A stretch of 64,000 nt of DNA, taken from Desmodus rotundus (lineage: Eukaryota > Chordata > Mammalia > Chiroptera > Phyllostomidae). The notes under the pieces were generated by a model. That model had not been told where the DNA came from. It was given only the letters and a program-made list of their open reading frames with translations, and ran no database searches. A program made the position numbers and the translations under genes. Shown piece by piece: positions 41,001-56,000 of this stretch. How positions within the stretch are numbered: position 1 is the stretch's first letter; each line of letters opens with the position of its first letter. The stretch covers positions 200,548,143 through 200,612,142 of the forward strand of contig NC_071387.1 in NCBI RefSeq assembly GCF_022682495.2, in the 5' to 3' direction.

Positions 41001-44000
41001 CACATAAATGTATCCATTATTCATTTCTATACTGCTTCAAACTCGAGATACAGCAAAAGAGAAAACTTTATATACAACATGTCTTACTATGTTAATATGA
41101 ATATTTATACTTTAAGTTCTTTAAAGAATATATTTTTATTTCTTTGAAGAATAATTGTATTTTTAATAATTTTTTAAGTTATACATATTACTACTACCCT
41201 CCAAAAAATAAACACTACCTTTATCTTATTCATCTTTATATTTCTAGTGGCTCCCATATTACACACGGCAGTGCATAATATATTTTTATTGAATAAGTTT
41301 AAAATTACATTAACCAAGATAATTACAATTACTCAAAAAAAATGTCCAAGTCATCCTGTTGAATCAGGCTTTTTTCTTTTTAGTTCTACCTAAGTCAAGT
41401 CACTGGCTAAAACATGGATATCTTTTTAAATGAAGACACATTTTTCTCACCATCATTAAACTTATGGAAAGATATGACTTACAACAAGCAGAATTTTAGA
41501 ATATGTGGAACTCTCCTCAGTAAACTAGGAAATCAACTACAAGGCCTTCAAAAGGTCACATAGTTCTGGGAGCAGGAAACTGGGACATGGACTCACCTCT
41601 AATCTTCAACCCCTAATTTACTCACACACATAAAAAGGAGCAAGCAAGTTCTAAAGTGCTACTATTGGTTACCTCTTACACTATAGCAGCCATTTTGTAA
41701 CTGGTAACAAACACAAAGTTTTGCAAAAAAAATTCTGCTAACAATTTAAGCCTAAGTTATAGTCAACTCCCACAAAACAGATTTCATCCATAAATAACAT
41801 AAAACATATACTATATATTATTTACATTCTTAATGAAGAACTTTATTATCCTTAATTTTTTACTATTGGTTACAATTCTTAAACTGTCAATACACTTGCC
41901 TTATTATGGCACACTAAGAAGGATGCAATCATCACGTAGGTGTATTCTTGACCGAAAAGTTTAGTCTGAATCTAATCATGCAGAGAAAAAAATCACACAA
42001 ATCTAAAATAAGGGATGCATTTTTCGGCAAACGGGCTTAGGCCATTCAAAACATTATTATCGTGAATGCCAAAACAGGGGTGCAGCTAAGGACCTTGCTT
42101 AATTCTGAAGGGCCATAATGGCCAAGTGCAATGCATGATCCCTAACTGGATCCTGGATCAAAACGAGCAGATAAAGAATCAGCTTTAAAGGAGGTTAAGT
42201 CCATTGGGTTTTACCATGACTGTCTCTGAGAGTTGTGTATCAACTGCAAATGTACTCCTGCTAAGCATGTCGCTCCCTTCAACATGGATGCAATCAACGC
42301 AAATGCACCTGACTGACAGGTTAAAAGTCCTGGGAACTACCTCAGTGAAGAAACCTGGACGGCGTTGTTTAGCCTGGGTTCTCACACACTCTTTGGGTCA
42401 TAGAACTTTCTTTCCTCTTAACATGAATTAACATGAATGAAGGTGTCAGAAATATTTCATTAAAAATTTCATTTCTGTCATACAGTGTTAATCATTCACA
42501 CATCTTAGGTTGTAGAAATTCAGTAAGTATCTAAAAAACACCAAGACATTCAATTGCAAACGGAGGGCCACAGGCTTAAGTGTACCTGGATGACAGGCTC
42601 TCCCCGATGAAGACTTCATTTAGTGCCCTCACTGGCAAAAGCTGGGGTCCTGAAACCTCGAGCCCTGCAGGTAATAAAGGAAATAAACCAAGATGGTTCT
42701 TAAAGTTTAGCAGTGTTATGAGATACGTTTTTATAAAACGTTAAAATACTCATATTTCTGTTGTAACAGAATCTGTACTTTAACATCGTTAACATACAAA
42801 TAGTTCTTAAAGAATTCATAATATAAACCTCAAAGTCAGCTACATTATAGCTGCCATGAAGCCTCTGACTCTCCAAAATAATCCTTAATTCTTCTTGAAA
42901 CAACTTTTCGAGAGTGATAAAATATCTATCCATCTCGTAAGATTCTTGTTGTCGCACTTAACTCGGGCATACTGTGGAAGCTTCAGAGATAGAAATGGTC
43001 AAGTACCCCCGAAGGCGAGCCATTTTGGATTTCAGCAGCAAACTGCAAGCACGGCTCATGTGGGAAACCAAACCAGTTATGTTAAAGATCAGAGCTGTTT
43101 TCTGAGGGAGAAAACCTCAAGAGCGGTCAGCAGCGGCAGCACTGGAGAAACTCTGCCACATCTCCTTTTGTGACTCCTAAAAGATGTCCCCTTTTCTTTC
43201 ACTCTATAAGCTGGATGCACAGGTTAATGAATCTTCCTTGGCCATTACTTAAACATCATTGTGGCCCTGGCTGGTGTGGCTCAGTGGATTGAGCACCAGC
43301 CTGAGAACCAAAGGGTCACTGGTTCGATTCCCAGTCAGGGCACATGCCTGGGTTGCAGGCCAGGTCCCCAGTGGGGGGCACTCGAGAGGCAACCACACAC
43401 TGATGTTTCTCTCCCTCTCTTTCTCCCTCCCTTCTCTCTAAAAATAAATAAATAAACCTTTAAAAAATATATATATCACCGTGCCACAAAATCTTCCGAA
43501 GGATTCTCACTGATTTCTGGATCAAGCTCATGATTGTCACTGCAAGTGGTTTCTTTTACTTTTTATCTTTTATCAGTCTCCAACTAGAAATGCCAACCCC
43601 ATCTTCTGAATGCCACCAATAGCAGACTCATTGCACCTAAGAATCTCCCGCTGGGCAAATACCATGGCACAAGTTCCCCTTTCTGTCTCCTCCATACCTC
43701 CTAAGTCAAAGCTTCGAAGCCCACCCAGTCGTGGTAGCCAGCCTCTGAGATGGCGCCCACTGACTCCGCCGCCTGGTATTCACATTCTTGTGTAACTCTC
43801 CCTCTCACATCGTGCTAGGACTGGTCTGTCTGACTAACGCATGGCGGAAATGATATGTCACTTCAGAGATTTAGTCAGAGAAGACACCCTGGCTTCTGCC
43901 TTAGTGGCTCACTCTCTCAGATCACTTGGTCTGGGGAAGACATTTCATAAGCAGTCCAAAGGAGAGAGGCCAACAAGGTGAAGAGCAGAAGCTTCCTGCC

Positions 44001-47000
44001 AACAGCCATGTGATGATCTGGGACACAGATCTCAGTCCCAGTCATTCTTCTGATACCACTGTCCCAGCTCACAGCTTGCCTGTCACCTCCTGAGAGACCC
44101 TAAACTATTACTAACAAGCTAAATTTTGGGGTAATAGATATCTAATACACATTAGACACTTACTATCATGCATGAGTAAAACTTGTCAGCATTGCACCAA
44201 TATAACCACTGGTCTCGTCTGACCTGCTGGCCTGATTATTATATTCTTCTGTTTATATGTCTATTGAACACTAATTACATGTATCTTATTTCCTTTGACT
44301 TATAATTGCCTAAGGGGGACCCAGTATCCCTATTCTTCAAATATAACAATTTGTTATTACAATGTCAAGTTCCCTTTGAAAACTTGTTATGTGAATGAAT
44401 TATACGAGTATAATGGGTTAATATTACCAGCTCAATCATATAATGTAGTAGAAAGAACTTGACAGAAAGAGGTATATAAAGTTTGATGTGTTTAATCCAA
44501 TTTGATTGACCTTAGGACTGCAAAACCTGCTAACTTTTGAAACTTAGTTTGGTACTAGTTATATATACATTCTCATACCTGACAGATTTACAATATAAAC
44601 ATAAAAGCTAAAATTTATTGTTTATTTTTCACATTAGGTAATTACTAATTGAATTTGTTTTACATCTCCACACAGATTTTCTACAAATGTCCAACTAACA
44701 GTAGATACTCACCAAATATTACTATTAAATCTGAATTGTCACCATCAAAACTGTTACCATGTTTTTCTTTTATATGGTCATGACTTCCCTCTACAACCAT
44801 TTTTCCTCATCCTAATTTCCCTATCCATATTGCATTTTTATCTGTACTTGCAGAATTTCACCTGAAATCCTTTGTCAAAGGAGGAAGAGAATAAGTAAAA
44901 TCACTTCAAGTCTCATTAATCATTTTAATTCTGCTTATATGTCCTTTCTTGCTGAGTACCAAACATCACCTACTCACAAAACTGTTCATTTACAACCTGC
45001 CTCAACAGGATGCTAAAAAAATGGACTCGATTACCCTTTACTGCCCCCAGCCCCTTCTCTATGGTCACCACCAGTGTTGTCTGTGTCTGGGTTTCTGTTA
45101 GCTTTTCCTTCTTATTCATTTGTTTCTTTCAGTTTTTTAACCCATGTATGAGTGAAATTGTACGGTTAACTTTTTCCGTCTTACTTATTTTGGGGTCAAA
45201 TATTGGTGACAGAAGATCTGATTTTGGGTTGTGGGTATACAACACAATATAGAGATTATGTATCATAAGAATGTACACTTGAAATCTACATAACTTTATT
45301 AACCAATGTCACTTCAATAAAGTTATTTAAAAAATAGACTCGATACCAATTAACACTTTTCTGTGCAAAATAACAGGTTACGAAATTAATTAAAATTTGT
45401 ATTTTTAAATGAGCAAATGTACTGAAAAGTCCTGGCTCCTAAAACTTCCCTTAAGGTTCTCTCCACATTCTCACTGAGTTCCTCCACCCATAAGCTAGAG
45501 AAGATCCAACAGAAGACTCTGAGGCCTGAGAAGACGATAGGCGCCGCCGTCTGGAAGCTGCCTGAACACCACTTGGACAGTGAGATGAGCTGAAATAAAC
45601 TTTCATTATGTTAAGCCACTAAAATTCTGGGAATGTTTATCAAATCCATTCACTTATCCAAATCAATGCAACCAACCTTGAAAATAAGGAAGTTACTAGT
45701 TTAAGTGATTAAAAAAATTGTTTTAAATAATAAACTAACCCTACATTCCTTTGACAGTGGTATACAGGTAATAAAAATGAATACTTTGTTAACTTGCATG
45801 CAAATACAATCTAGCTAAGTTGGGATAGATTACACTACATACAATGAAAATTTTTGTTTAAAGTTACATCATCCCTTTTTTAAACTGAAAAGTACAAAAA
45901 AAAAAAAGTTTTTCTCTCCAGTCTTTTGTTCTAATTAGAAAGCTAAATAAGGGCTCAGTCCTGGCTGGTGTAGTTCAGTGGACTGAGCACATGACTGTGA
46001 ACCAAAAGGTCAACGGTTCAATTCCCAGTGAGGGCACATGCCTGGGTTGCCGGCCAGGTTCCCAGTTGGAGGCGCATGAGGGGCAACCACACATTGGTGT
46101 TTCTCTTCCTCTTTCTCCTCCCCTTCCCCTCTCTATAAAAATAAATAAAATCTTTAAAAAAGGGGGGGGAATCAAACACGGTGATATATTTATAATTTCA
46201 AACCTACTCACATATTCAAAGGTCCCAATGGCAGCTTAGCAGGCAATGTTTCCTGCCAACTTGAAGAGAATTTAAATAGGTAATATGAGATATACTTTGA
46301 AATCTTCCTCAATTTTGTCTCAGAAAATAAAGCTATCAAAAAAAACAGTCAAAACTAGTTCCTACACATGGTAATATAATTGTTAATAGTAAGTACAGCA
46401 ATTTCCAGTATTAATATTAAAAATCTGAAAGTATTCTGATTCCAGATTCTTTATATATTAAAAAACCTACTCTAATCACAATCACCACTACTCCTCTCCC
46501 ACTTCCTCCCTGGAAGCCTGCAGGCGTTTCTTTCCTCCCTCGCGTCCTGACGTTCCTTGTGTCAGACCTTTTACCTTAATTCAAAGACTGGTGCCTAAGT
46601 TTTGAGAAACTCTCTTGCATTATTTTTCTTTTAATTTTGAGCATTTTCTCTGTTCTTTTTCTAAAACTACCATAAATCAAATGTGAACACCACCTGGGTA
46701 TTTACTCAATTTATACATAATTTTGTTTCTATATACACCCTTGTATTATCTCAGTTTATAAGCTAAAAACAGTGAATCCGAGATAAAAGTCTGAGCAATG
46801 ACTCTCTGAATACCAATCTCCATCTTCCCCGTACGACTGTTGGTAAAAGGAGCCAAATTCTGAACATCTTCTGAATTTCTTTTGGTGCAGGATAAAATAA
46901 AACCTCTATCTAAGACTTTTAAGTCTTACTGAATAGTTACTGCAGTCTTTCAAAATCACTAATAGGAATTCATATACATGTAATTACTTAAATTATTTCT

Positions 47001-50000
47001 AAAATCCAGTAATTTTTTGTCAGGGAGAGAAGGAACATCTTCAAAGCACGACATGAACACACACACAGGGCAGGAACATGCTGACCTGTGAGGCTATAAA
47101 TCGCCGTGGAAAACTCTGACACAGAGACAGGAAGCAGATATATACAGGGAGCTTTTCCTGGTAAGTTTAGCCAAGAAATGAAACATAGGAGAAAAAATGA
47201 ATCTATCACTATTATGAAGTCTTCCACTTATTAATTTTATTTCTACTGCTTTATTTTTCCCTTCTGACATTTCAAAGATTAAGGCCAAGAAAATTTCCTT
47301 AAATATTGCCTATCCCCTTGGACATTTTATAATCCTTCCCTCATAATCTAGCTTTCAAATCCATCCTAGAAAACATTTTTCTAGAAATATGCTACATTTC
47401 TTACTTCAGGGTCTAATAATAAGTTCTACACCTATGGTAGGTCACTGTCCTTTCTTAAATGCTAAAATCCCCATGTAAGTTAATTATAAAGTACTACTTT
47501 TAGAAATTAGACATCAAAAGAACTGTTAAGTTAAATATTGCCCCAAACACGTCTCATTCCCAATCCACCTACTTTCATCGTGGACTCTTTCAATATTGAA
47601 GGCTCTACTGTGTTGATTCAAACTTAGCTGCTGCTCGTGAAGGTCCACAGGAACGGGGTTTATGCCAGTCCCTTCAAGGTATAACCTGATTCGCTGCCTC
47701 CATAACCACCTTAGAAGAATGAATGAAAACCACATTATGTTAGGATAGAATAAATTAAAAATTAGACATTATAACTTCACCAAATTAAAAATTCACTTTA
47801 AAAAAACCATTCTAGGAACAAATTATTCCAGAAACCTAAAAAGCACAGGTTCCTGCTTAGAGACAGATTTAGAAGTTTATTTCTCTGTTCAATTATAATG
47901 GAAATATTTAATGTCTATAAAATCTCCTACTAATTTGAATTCAAGTCATATTCTTTATCAAGGATCCAGTAAATCCAAGATGCTGAGCTAGATATAATTG
48001 TGTTGTGCTCATAGAAAGTATAAGATATGCCCAAAAAAAGGGATTCTGAAACTGAAATAATATTGTTAAGGTGGTCAGATTAGATAAAAATCCTTCACCT
48101 TAAACTTAAACGGCATTTTTGGTAAAAGTAAAGAAGAAAAGAATCAGGTTTAATTGATTTCAAAACCAAAAACTGATGTACGAAAAAGCCGATGGGACAG
48201 AGTCTACCAGACACGTACACAAAAATATACTCCCACTTGGTAGCTACAGTCATTTGTAGAGGTGCCAAACCTCTGAAATGACTGGAAACGAGAATCATTA
48301 TTAATGATTCCAGAAGTCAAAAACATATACTACAATTATCCAAATACCCAGAGAAAAAGCTTTCTCAAGCTATAAATTCTAGTCCAAGCCAGGGAGTCAA
48401 AGGTGGTGCCACTGGGCTCTCTCTAACATAATCGGCCGACCCCACCTCCACGCCTCCCTCTCCCCTCTCTTCTCAGGGCAGTCTGACCACTGAACAGATT
48501 CAGTGAAAGAAATATGGGAAAAACCCATCCTGACTGCCTATGAAACACTTATCATGTAAGACAGCGATCTACCCAAAATCTCAGCAAGGCTGGAGTAAAT
48601 CGAACCCTGTCATTCTGGATGGGAGAAGATGAGGGTAAGAAATAGAAAACCTCAGCAAATTTGAACACTCGGTTTTAGCCAATAGTTTTAACTATCTTTC
48701 TACCACACTGCTAAGAACATGTAACTAGGTTAAGAAAGTGGTGGCACGGCCTCTATCTCACTGCAGGAGAAAAACATCTACTTGAAACTACTTCGTAGGC
48801 CAGGTGGCGTTTGTCAGGGTTTCTCTACACAGTTCAACTGGACTAGAAGAAGGTAAGTTAGGTGTGGTTGTGACCCAACTGACGTACTGCTTTTCATGAC
48901 TACTGCTGTAACTATGGACTAAACCAAATCTTATCTAATTCAGTTTCACCACATTTTAATGGCACGCATTTATTAACAACAGTAAGAAATTCCTACCTGA
49001 ACTCACCGCGATAGAACTTCTGTAAGGCTTCTGGGAAGGAATGTGTATATCGAACAGGAAGACATAAATGACCCTCAGACCTTTTATTTTAAAGGGGGAT
49101 TTGGGGTGGTGTAAAGGGAAGAAGAAGAAAAAACACTTAATTCAAAAATCATATATGAAATTTCTTAAAAGTTCTACTCTATACTTAATTTTTTGCCACA
49201 AAATTGTATTTTCCACAAGGACAAAATAAGAGCAAATATACAGTTTAAATCCAGCTTTACTGCCATAATATACAATACTAGTTAGTTTCCACATCACAGT
49301 GAAACTGAAAAGAACAGTAACTTTGCCACTGATGGACTGCCCTGCCAAATCGTCTAATAGTACAGTGCCGTTTGCACCTCACCTTTGAATGATTTAACTC
49401 TGAGCCTTGGGCAAGCCACCTTAACATCAGCTCCTTCATCTCCATGCCATAAAAAAGGCCACCAATCTCAAAACGTTACTCTGAGGAATCACGCTATTGT
49501 TATGTGAAAGTGTTCTGAACTATGAATCTTCCAGGGGTAAGTACTGGGGACATAATGCACATGACGACTACAGTTCGCACCGCGTATGGTGTATTTGAAA
49601 GCCACCAGCAGAGTAAGTCCTAAGAGTTCTGCTAACAAGGGGGAAAAAACTGTTTTTACTTTTTTTCCTGTGAGAGATGACAGATGCTACCTAAACTTAT
49701 TGTGGGAATCATTTCACAACGGCAACACAGTCGACGTCATTTAAAATATTCCAAGTCATTAAAAGAAAACTCAGAAAGTTTAATCCAACGTAATGCTTCA
49801 TTTACTCAAAACAGATCAGGATAAACTCCTTTAAGGAGTTAACAGCATGATGTAGATAGAAGACAGAGTTCTTTTTTCATTTCAAATTACAAAGTGTTAA
49901 GATTGCCTACAGGTTGCTACAGGAAGATGAGAGAATGTGGCACCTAGCATGAGGAAAAGTGTCCAGGAAGCTCAATTAGCGTCAGTCCTGAAGGAAAAGT

Positions 50001-53000
50001 TGAGAATACCCTTCACAAAACACATTCTTGGTAATGCCTGTAAGTTAACTTGTAAGTACGAAGAGCAGGAAAAAAGGTCTTCTTCACAAAGTTGTGACTA
50101 GTCAGTATCTTTATCTGAGAGGGTCAACACTGAGGTTTAAAAACTTATGTTTTCTGCAATGCCTTACACAGTGCTAAGTAAATAAAAGGTGTCAACAGTC
50201 ATTTGACAGAACAAGCCCTGAGGTCAACTGCAGGTCTAAAGCACCCTAGAGAGAAGCAGCTCTTATGAGTGAATCAGACATCAGTTCGGGCTATAAGCAT
50301 CTGAAAGCCTGACCTGGCCTGGAGGGTACACTTCCAATGTGACTCACTCACAGGGCTGGCAAACCGGTGCTAGCTGTTGGCAAGAGGCCTCAATTCCTCT
50401 CCAGTGAGCCTCTCCATGGGGCTGCTGAGGTATCTCACACCACGGTGGCTCACTTACCCCATAATGAGTAATCCAAGAAACTGCAATATGAAGCCACAGT
50501 ATCATTTAATCCCTAGCCTCGGAATCCACACACTGACACACCATATTCTATTGGTCACATAGGCCAGCCCTGATTGAATATAGAAGGGGGAACCACACAA
50601 ATAGGTGTAAATACCAGGAAGCTCCTACCTTGAAGGCTGGCTACCACATGCTCTCTCTCTCATTCTGATTATTAAGCATTCAAATGTCACATTTACCAGG
50701 CTTAGTAGAATGAGTGCAGAATACAGAAGAGACATGTAGAAATTATGCATTTAATTTAGATGAGTCCACATAAGGGTCTTCCGAGAAGTGGATCCTCCAG
50801 CCCCAGTCAAGCCTTCAGATGCCTGAAGCCCAAGCTGGCATCTGACTATAAACTCATGAGAAATGCCAAGCCAACGCCGCCCAGCCAGGCTGCTCCTGAA
50901 TTCCTGACACACAGAAACCATGACAGACAATCGGTGATTATCATTGCTTTAAGCCTCTAAGTTGTGGCGTGATTTGTTATGCAGCATTTGATACTTAATA
51001 CACAGGAGAAGAAATTTAAGCTGAGCATTAGCTTCTGGGCTTATTTAAGGTTTGTGAAAGACCATAGTGCTTAAGAAAAGAAATCAGGCAACCTGAATTA
51101 CTCAACAAGTTAGCAGGCTTAATCCCATTCCTGCCTGAAGGCAAGAAGAGAAACCAAAGGACTTGTAAAAGCTATTATTCTTGGTAAAAATTAGAGAGGC
51201 AACACAGTCAATTTAGCATTTCAAAATCCCCACAGCTTATGAGTATTAAGTCATCTTTTTAAAGGAAAATATATTTTAATAAACCATATGAAATATCTAG
51301 AATCTCTTAATGATATAAAAATATGCCATTAAGAATTTCTAAAATACATATGCATCAACAATGAGGGCAATCAAAAAATAATACCTGAACCAATGATCTC
51401 AATTACTTATGCTTAGGGAATCTTAACTCAGCTAGGTGGGGGTCCTCGCCCTGCTCCCTAAGATCATTTAATTAATCAGTCATTTCAAATTCTTGTTTCC
51501 TACTGACTATATAGAATACTATAATAGTGACAGAGAAATTAAAACACAAAGTCCTAGACTCAGAGAATTTAGTCAAATGGAACACAGAAACCAATCAGGG
51601 AACAATACGAGGGGATAAGTGCTCTCTGTACAGGGATTTACAGTCAGAGCCCAGGAGAGGCGCCAGCCTGGAATGAGTAAGAACTACTGAAGTGAGAAAG
51701 TGGCATTAGCGCTCCAGGCAAAAGCATATACAAAGGCATGAAAAGAACATGGCCTGTTCTTACTCTTTCCAGTCCTGCTATCTTCAATACCAGCAAAGCT
51801 CCTCACCAGCAAAACCCTCCATATGCGAGCCTCCACCCACGGCGTTAGCATATATGCTCACACATTACATTTGCACTTAAGAACGGCCTCTAGGGCGGAG
51901 GGTGGAGGAATTAGACGAAGGTGGTCCAAAGTGCAAACTTCCAGTGGTAAGTACTGGGGACATAATGTACGACATGATGACTACAGTTTACATGGTGTAT
52001 TTGAAAGCTACCAGCAGAATAAATCCTAAGAGTTCTGCTAACAGGGGAAAAAAAACTTTTTTTACTTTTTTTTCTGTATCTAAGAGATGATAGATGCTAC
52101 CTAAAGTTATTGTGGTAATCATTTCACAACATATGTAAGTTAGACCATTATGCAGGGATGCATGTCGATCACAGCTCAATTAAACTGGGAAAAATACAAT
52201 TCAAAAAAAAGAACAGCTCAATAAAACTGGGAAAAATACAATTCAAAAAAAAGAACAGTCTTTAGAAGGGACTGCAGGCTGTTCCTAGAAGGGCGTCGTC
52301 CTTTTTTAACTGAAGAACGTGTGGTATGCGGAAACGAGGCTAGCTGAAACTACAAAAGCACAGAGGCAAGAGCAGATGGTGAAAGACACGTACTATGCTA
52401 AGAAATCTGCCATGTACCCAGAAGGTCAAGGACTTCAGTTAAAAGATTTTACCTGAGGAGTGGACACAATCAGATCTATACTTTGGAAAGAACAGGAAGG
52501 CACAGTGTAAAGGATGGGTTGAAAAGGGTGAGACTGGAAGCTATTACAATAAAAACAAACTACAAACGTCTGAGCTATGATCAGTAGCAGTGAGAGCAGT
52601 GAGGATAGCGAGAGACGGATTCAAAGGTAGGGTCCCTAGAACTTAGACCTAGCTCCTTAGACCAATTTGATGAGAGAGGTGAAGGCTGGGTAATCACAGC
52701 TTCGGCACAGGTTATGACTCCGTTCGTCAAGTGTGGAGGGGAAGGGAAAGGAGACAGGTTCCTTTGTAGATACATTACATTGGATAATGCCACTGGATGA
52801 TTTAAGGAGGGGACGACATAGCTAAAATAGCGTAAGGAAAGGGAAAAAAGGGAGGTAAGGACACAGAATAGTCAAGGGCCAGGTAATATAGTCTTACATG
52901 TCACAGTTAAGGTGACCAACTGTCGCACTTTGCCTGGGGCTGACAATCTAGGAAAGTCCCTGACAAAACAAGATGAGACGGTCATCCCAGCCATACTAAA

Positions 53001-56000
53001 GAATTAGATGTTTTTCTGAGTTAGATGAAGAACCACCATAAGATGCTGAGCAGGGAAGTCATACAACAGTATCAAACTTCCATAAAATGATCACTTCAGC
53101 TGCAGTGGGGAGGACAGACTATAAATAAGAGTAAGAAAGGAAGCCGCCTTAAAAAACCAGTGGAGGCATAACCAGGAACGTAGATGAGAGTCGTAAGAAA
53201 GGACAGAAGGTGGAACACTATTAACTCATCCCTCTTCAGCAATACCAAAGGTCACTAACACTCACCTGGGTTAAGGGTCAGGTCTATTCTGTCTCAGGTA
53301 CTACTCCCGAAAAAACAACTACACAGAAGAAAATTCTATTAGAGGTAGAGATCAATTCTACATGCCTAAATTCCATCACTAAATGTTCTGGGAACACAGT
53401 TCTTATGTTCATGATAGCCAGGAGCAATGATGCTTCCAGTTAAACATCATGCGCCACAGTCAACTCCTTGGTGCAACAGAACCCAGCAACAATACTGTAC
53501 AGACAACTAAGAATGTTAAGATGTATCATAAGCAGATACTATGCAAAGCAAATCATAAATGTCTGTATGTATTACACTAACAAAAGCCAAACAAACAAAA
53601 ACAAAACAAAACAAAACATGTTTTTCCTTACCGTTCCGGATCAGTGTTTACTCCAATAACTGGCTTAAGTCTGTCCAACACTTTACTTGCTGCCAGAAGC
53701 ATTGTGCCATCACCTGAAGGACAGACAACACCACCGGACTTGTTATAAAACTACCTCATTTGAACACTGGTACTTTTGTTTGAACAATCCCAGCCCCAGC
53801 CCATGCTGCTGACTGTCACGGTCTCCTCCATTTCCTCTCTACGCACCACCCCTTTCATTATCTCTCCCATTCTAACCCAAGATTTGTCAACAGTGGCAAC
53901 ATTGATATTTTAGCCCTGGCCAGGTGGCTCAGTTAGTTGAAGTGTGTCCTATACATACCAAAAAGGTTGCTGGTTCAATTCCCGGTGGGGACAAATATGG
54001 GAGGCAACCAATTGATGTTTCTCTCTCTCTCTCAAATCAATAAACATATCCTTGTGTGGGGATAAGAAAAGATTTGATATTTTAGGGCAAATAATTCTTT
54101 GCGGTAGGGACTATGCTACACATTGTAGGATGGTTAGAAGTATCCCTGGCCTCTCCCCACTGGATGCCTGTAGCATCCCCCAGCTGTGGGCCAGGGTTCT
54201 AATCCTATCACTTCTATCAGCTAATCCTCTTTCCTTCTCTCATAACATCAGTCTAAATTCATAAATTATTTTAATGACAGTATGTCCAACAAAGTGTCCA
54301 ATTTCGAATTTTTCTCTCCAACAAATGCTGCCAATTTAATACTTTAGAAAAAATTAAGTTCACTATTTAACTTAATAATAAAGCTCAGGGGCAAAATAGT
54401 AAGTAGATGTATATTGGGGCCACAGAGAAATGGAATCTGCCTAATCTCATTAATCTCTTAAACAACTTCAACTTTTTTTAAAGATTGGCATAACTAAACC
54501 AAAATACAACTACCCTTTGACTTCCAGCCAAGATAGAGGCATCTGTAGACACACTGTGCCTCCTCACACAACCAAAACAAGGACAACAACAAATTTAAAA
54601 ACAAGAAACAACCAGAACTGACAGAAAATCAAACTGTATGGAAGTCCGACACCCAAGGAGTTAAAGAAGAAACATTCATCCAGACTGGTAGGAGGGGCGG
54701 AGATGGGCAGCCAGGCAGAGAAGACTTGTGGCAAGGCTGCAGCTAGCAACCCAGCGGCCCCACATTCGTGTGCAGATAAACGGAGAGGAGCAACTGGGGA
54801 GTGAGACAGACCACACATTCCAGGGTCCAGCACGGGGAAATAAAGCCTCAAACCTCTGACTGAAAACACCAGTGGGGGTTGAGAAGGCAGCAGGAGAAAC
54901 TCCCAGAGACACAGGAGAGTTCGTTGGAGAGACCCACAGGGCCCTAGAACGTACACACAAACCCACCCACTCGGGAAGCAGCACCATAAGGGCCCAATTT
55001 GACTGTGGGTAGCAAGGGAAGTGACTTGAAAACCAACCCAGAGCTGAGCAAGCGGCACTGTTCCTTCTTGGACCCCTCCCACACAGACAGCGTCACAACA
55101 GCAGCCACATGGGTTGCCCTGGCCTGGTGAACACCTAAGGCTCCACCCCTTCCTACATAACAGGCGTGCTGAAACAAAAAAAGAAAAAAAAATGGCCCAA
55201 ATGAAAGAACAGATCAAACCTTCAGAAAAAATACAACTAAGTGACGAAGAGATAGCCAACCTATCAGATGCACAGTTCAAAGCACTGGTAATCAGGAAGC
55301 TCACAGAACTGGTTGAATTTGGTCGCAAATTAGATGACAAAATGAAGGCTATGCTAAGTGAAATACAGGAAAATGTACAGGGAACCAACAGTGATGGGAA
55401 AGAAACAGGAACTCAAATCAACGGTGTGGACCAGAAGAAAGAAAGATTCAACCAGAACAGAATGAAGAAACAAGAATTCAAAAAAATGAGGAGAGGCTTA
55501 GGAACCTCCAGGATATCTTTAAACATTCCAACATCTGAATCATAGCGGTGCCAGAAGGAGAAGAATAGCCAAGAAATTGAAAACTTATTTGAACAAATAA
55601 TGAAGGAGAACTTCCCCAATCTGGCAAAGGACATAGACTTCCAGGAAGTCCAGGAAGCTCAGAGAGTCCCAAAGAAGTTGGACCCAAGGAGGAACATACC
55701 AAGGCACATCACAGTCACATTAGCCAAGATTAAAGATAAGGAGAGAATCTTAAAACCAGCAAGAGAAAAAGAGACAGTTACCTACAAAAAGAGTGCTCAT
55801 AAGATTGTCAGCTGATTTCTCAAAAGAAACCTTGCAGGCAAGAAGGGGCTAGAAAGAAGTATTCCAAGTCATGAAAGGCATCCAAGATTAAATCCAAGAT
55901 TACTCTATCCAGCAAAGCTCTCACTTATAATGGAAGGGCAGATAAAGTGCTTCTCAGATAAGGTCAAGTTCAAGGAGTTCATCATCACCAAGCCCTTATT

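Larger units (their letters stand above)
42665..47572 (-). other. NADK2: NADK2 intron 6
   Basis: 4.9 kb with two forward VES SINEs, a MaLR-type LTR (43740-44160), an inverted LINE-1 insertion (45015-45344) and another LTR-like end (45500-45640). Confidence 0.8.
49081..53631 (-). other. NADK2: NADK2 intron 4
   Basis: 4.6 kb. It holds two related LINE-1 3-prime ends (49535-49725 and 51945-52170), a 42-bp tandem duplication (52171-52254), a MaLR-like end (50800-51005) and an A-rich AAAAC tract at 53596-53618 just downstream of exon 4. Confidence 0.8.

Noticed and set aside
54564..55388. 274-codon minus-strand open frame
   Set aside because: It is the antisense shadow of HAL1 copy 2: the 5-prime region and ORF1 are on the plus strand. 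No gene-like domain on the minus strand.
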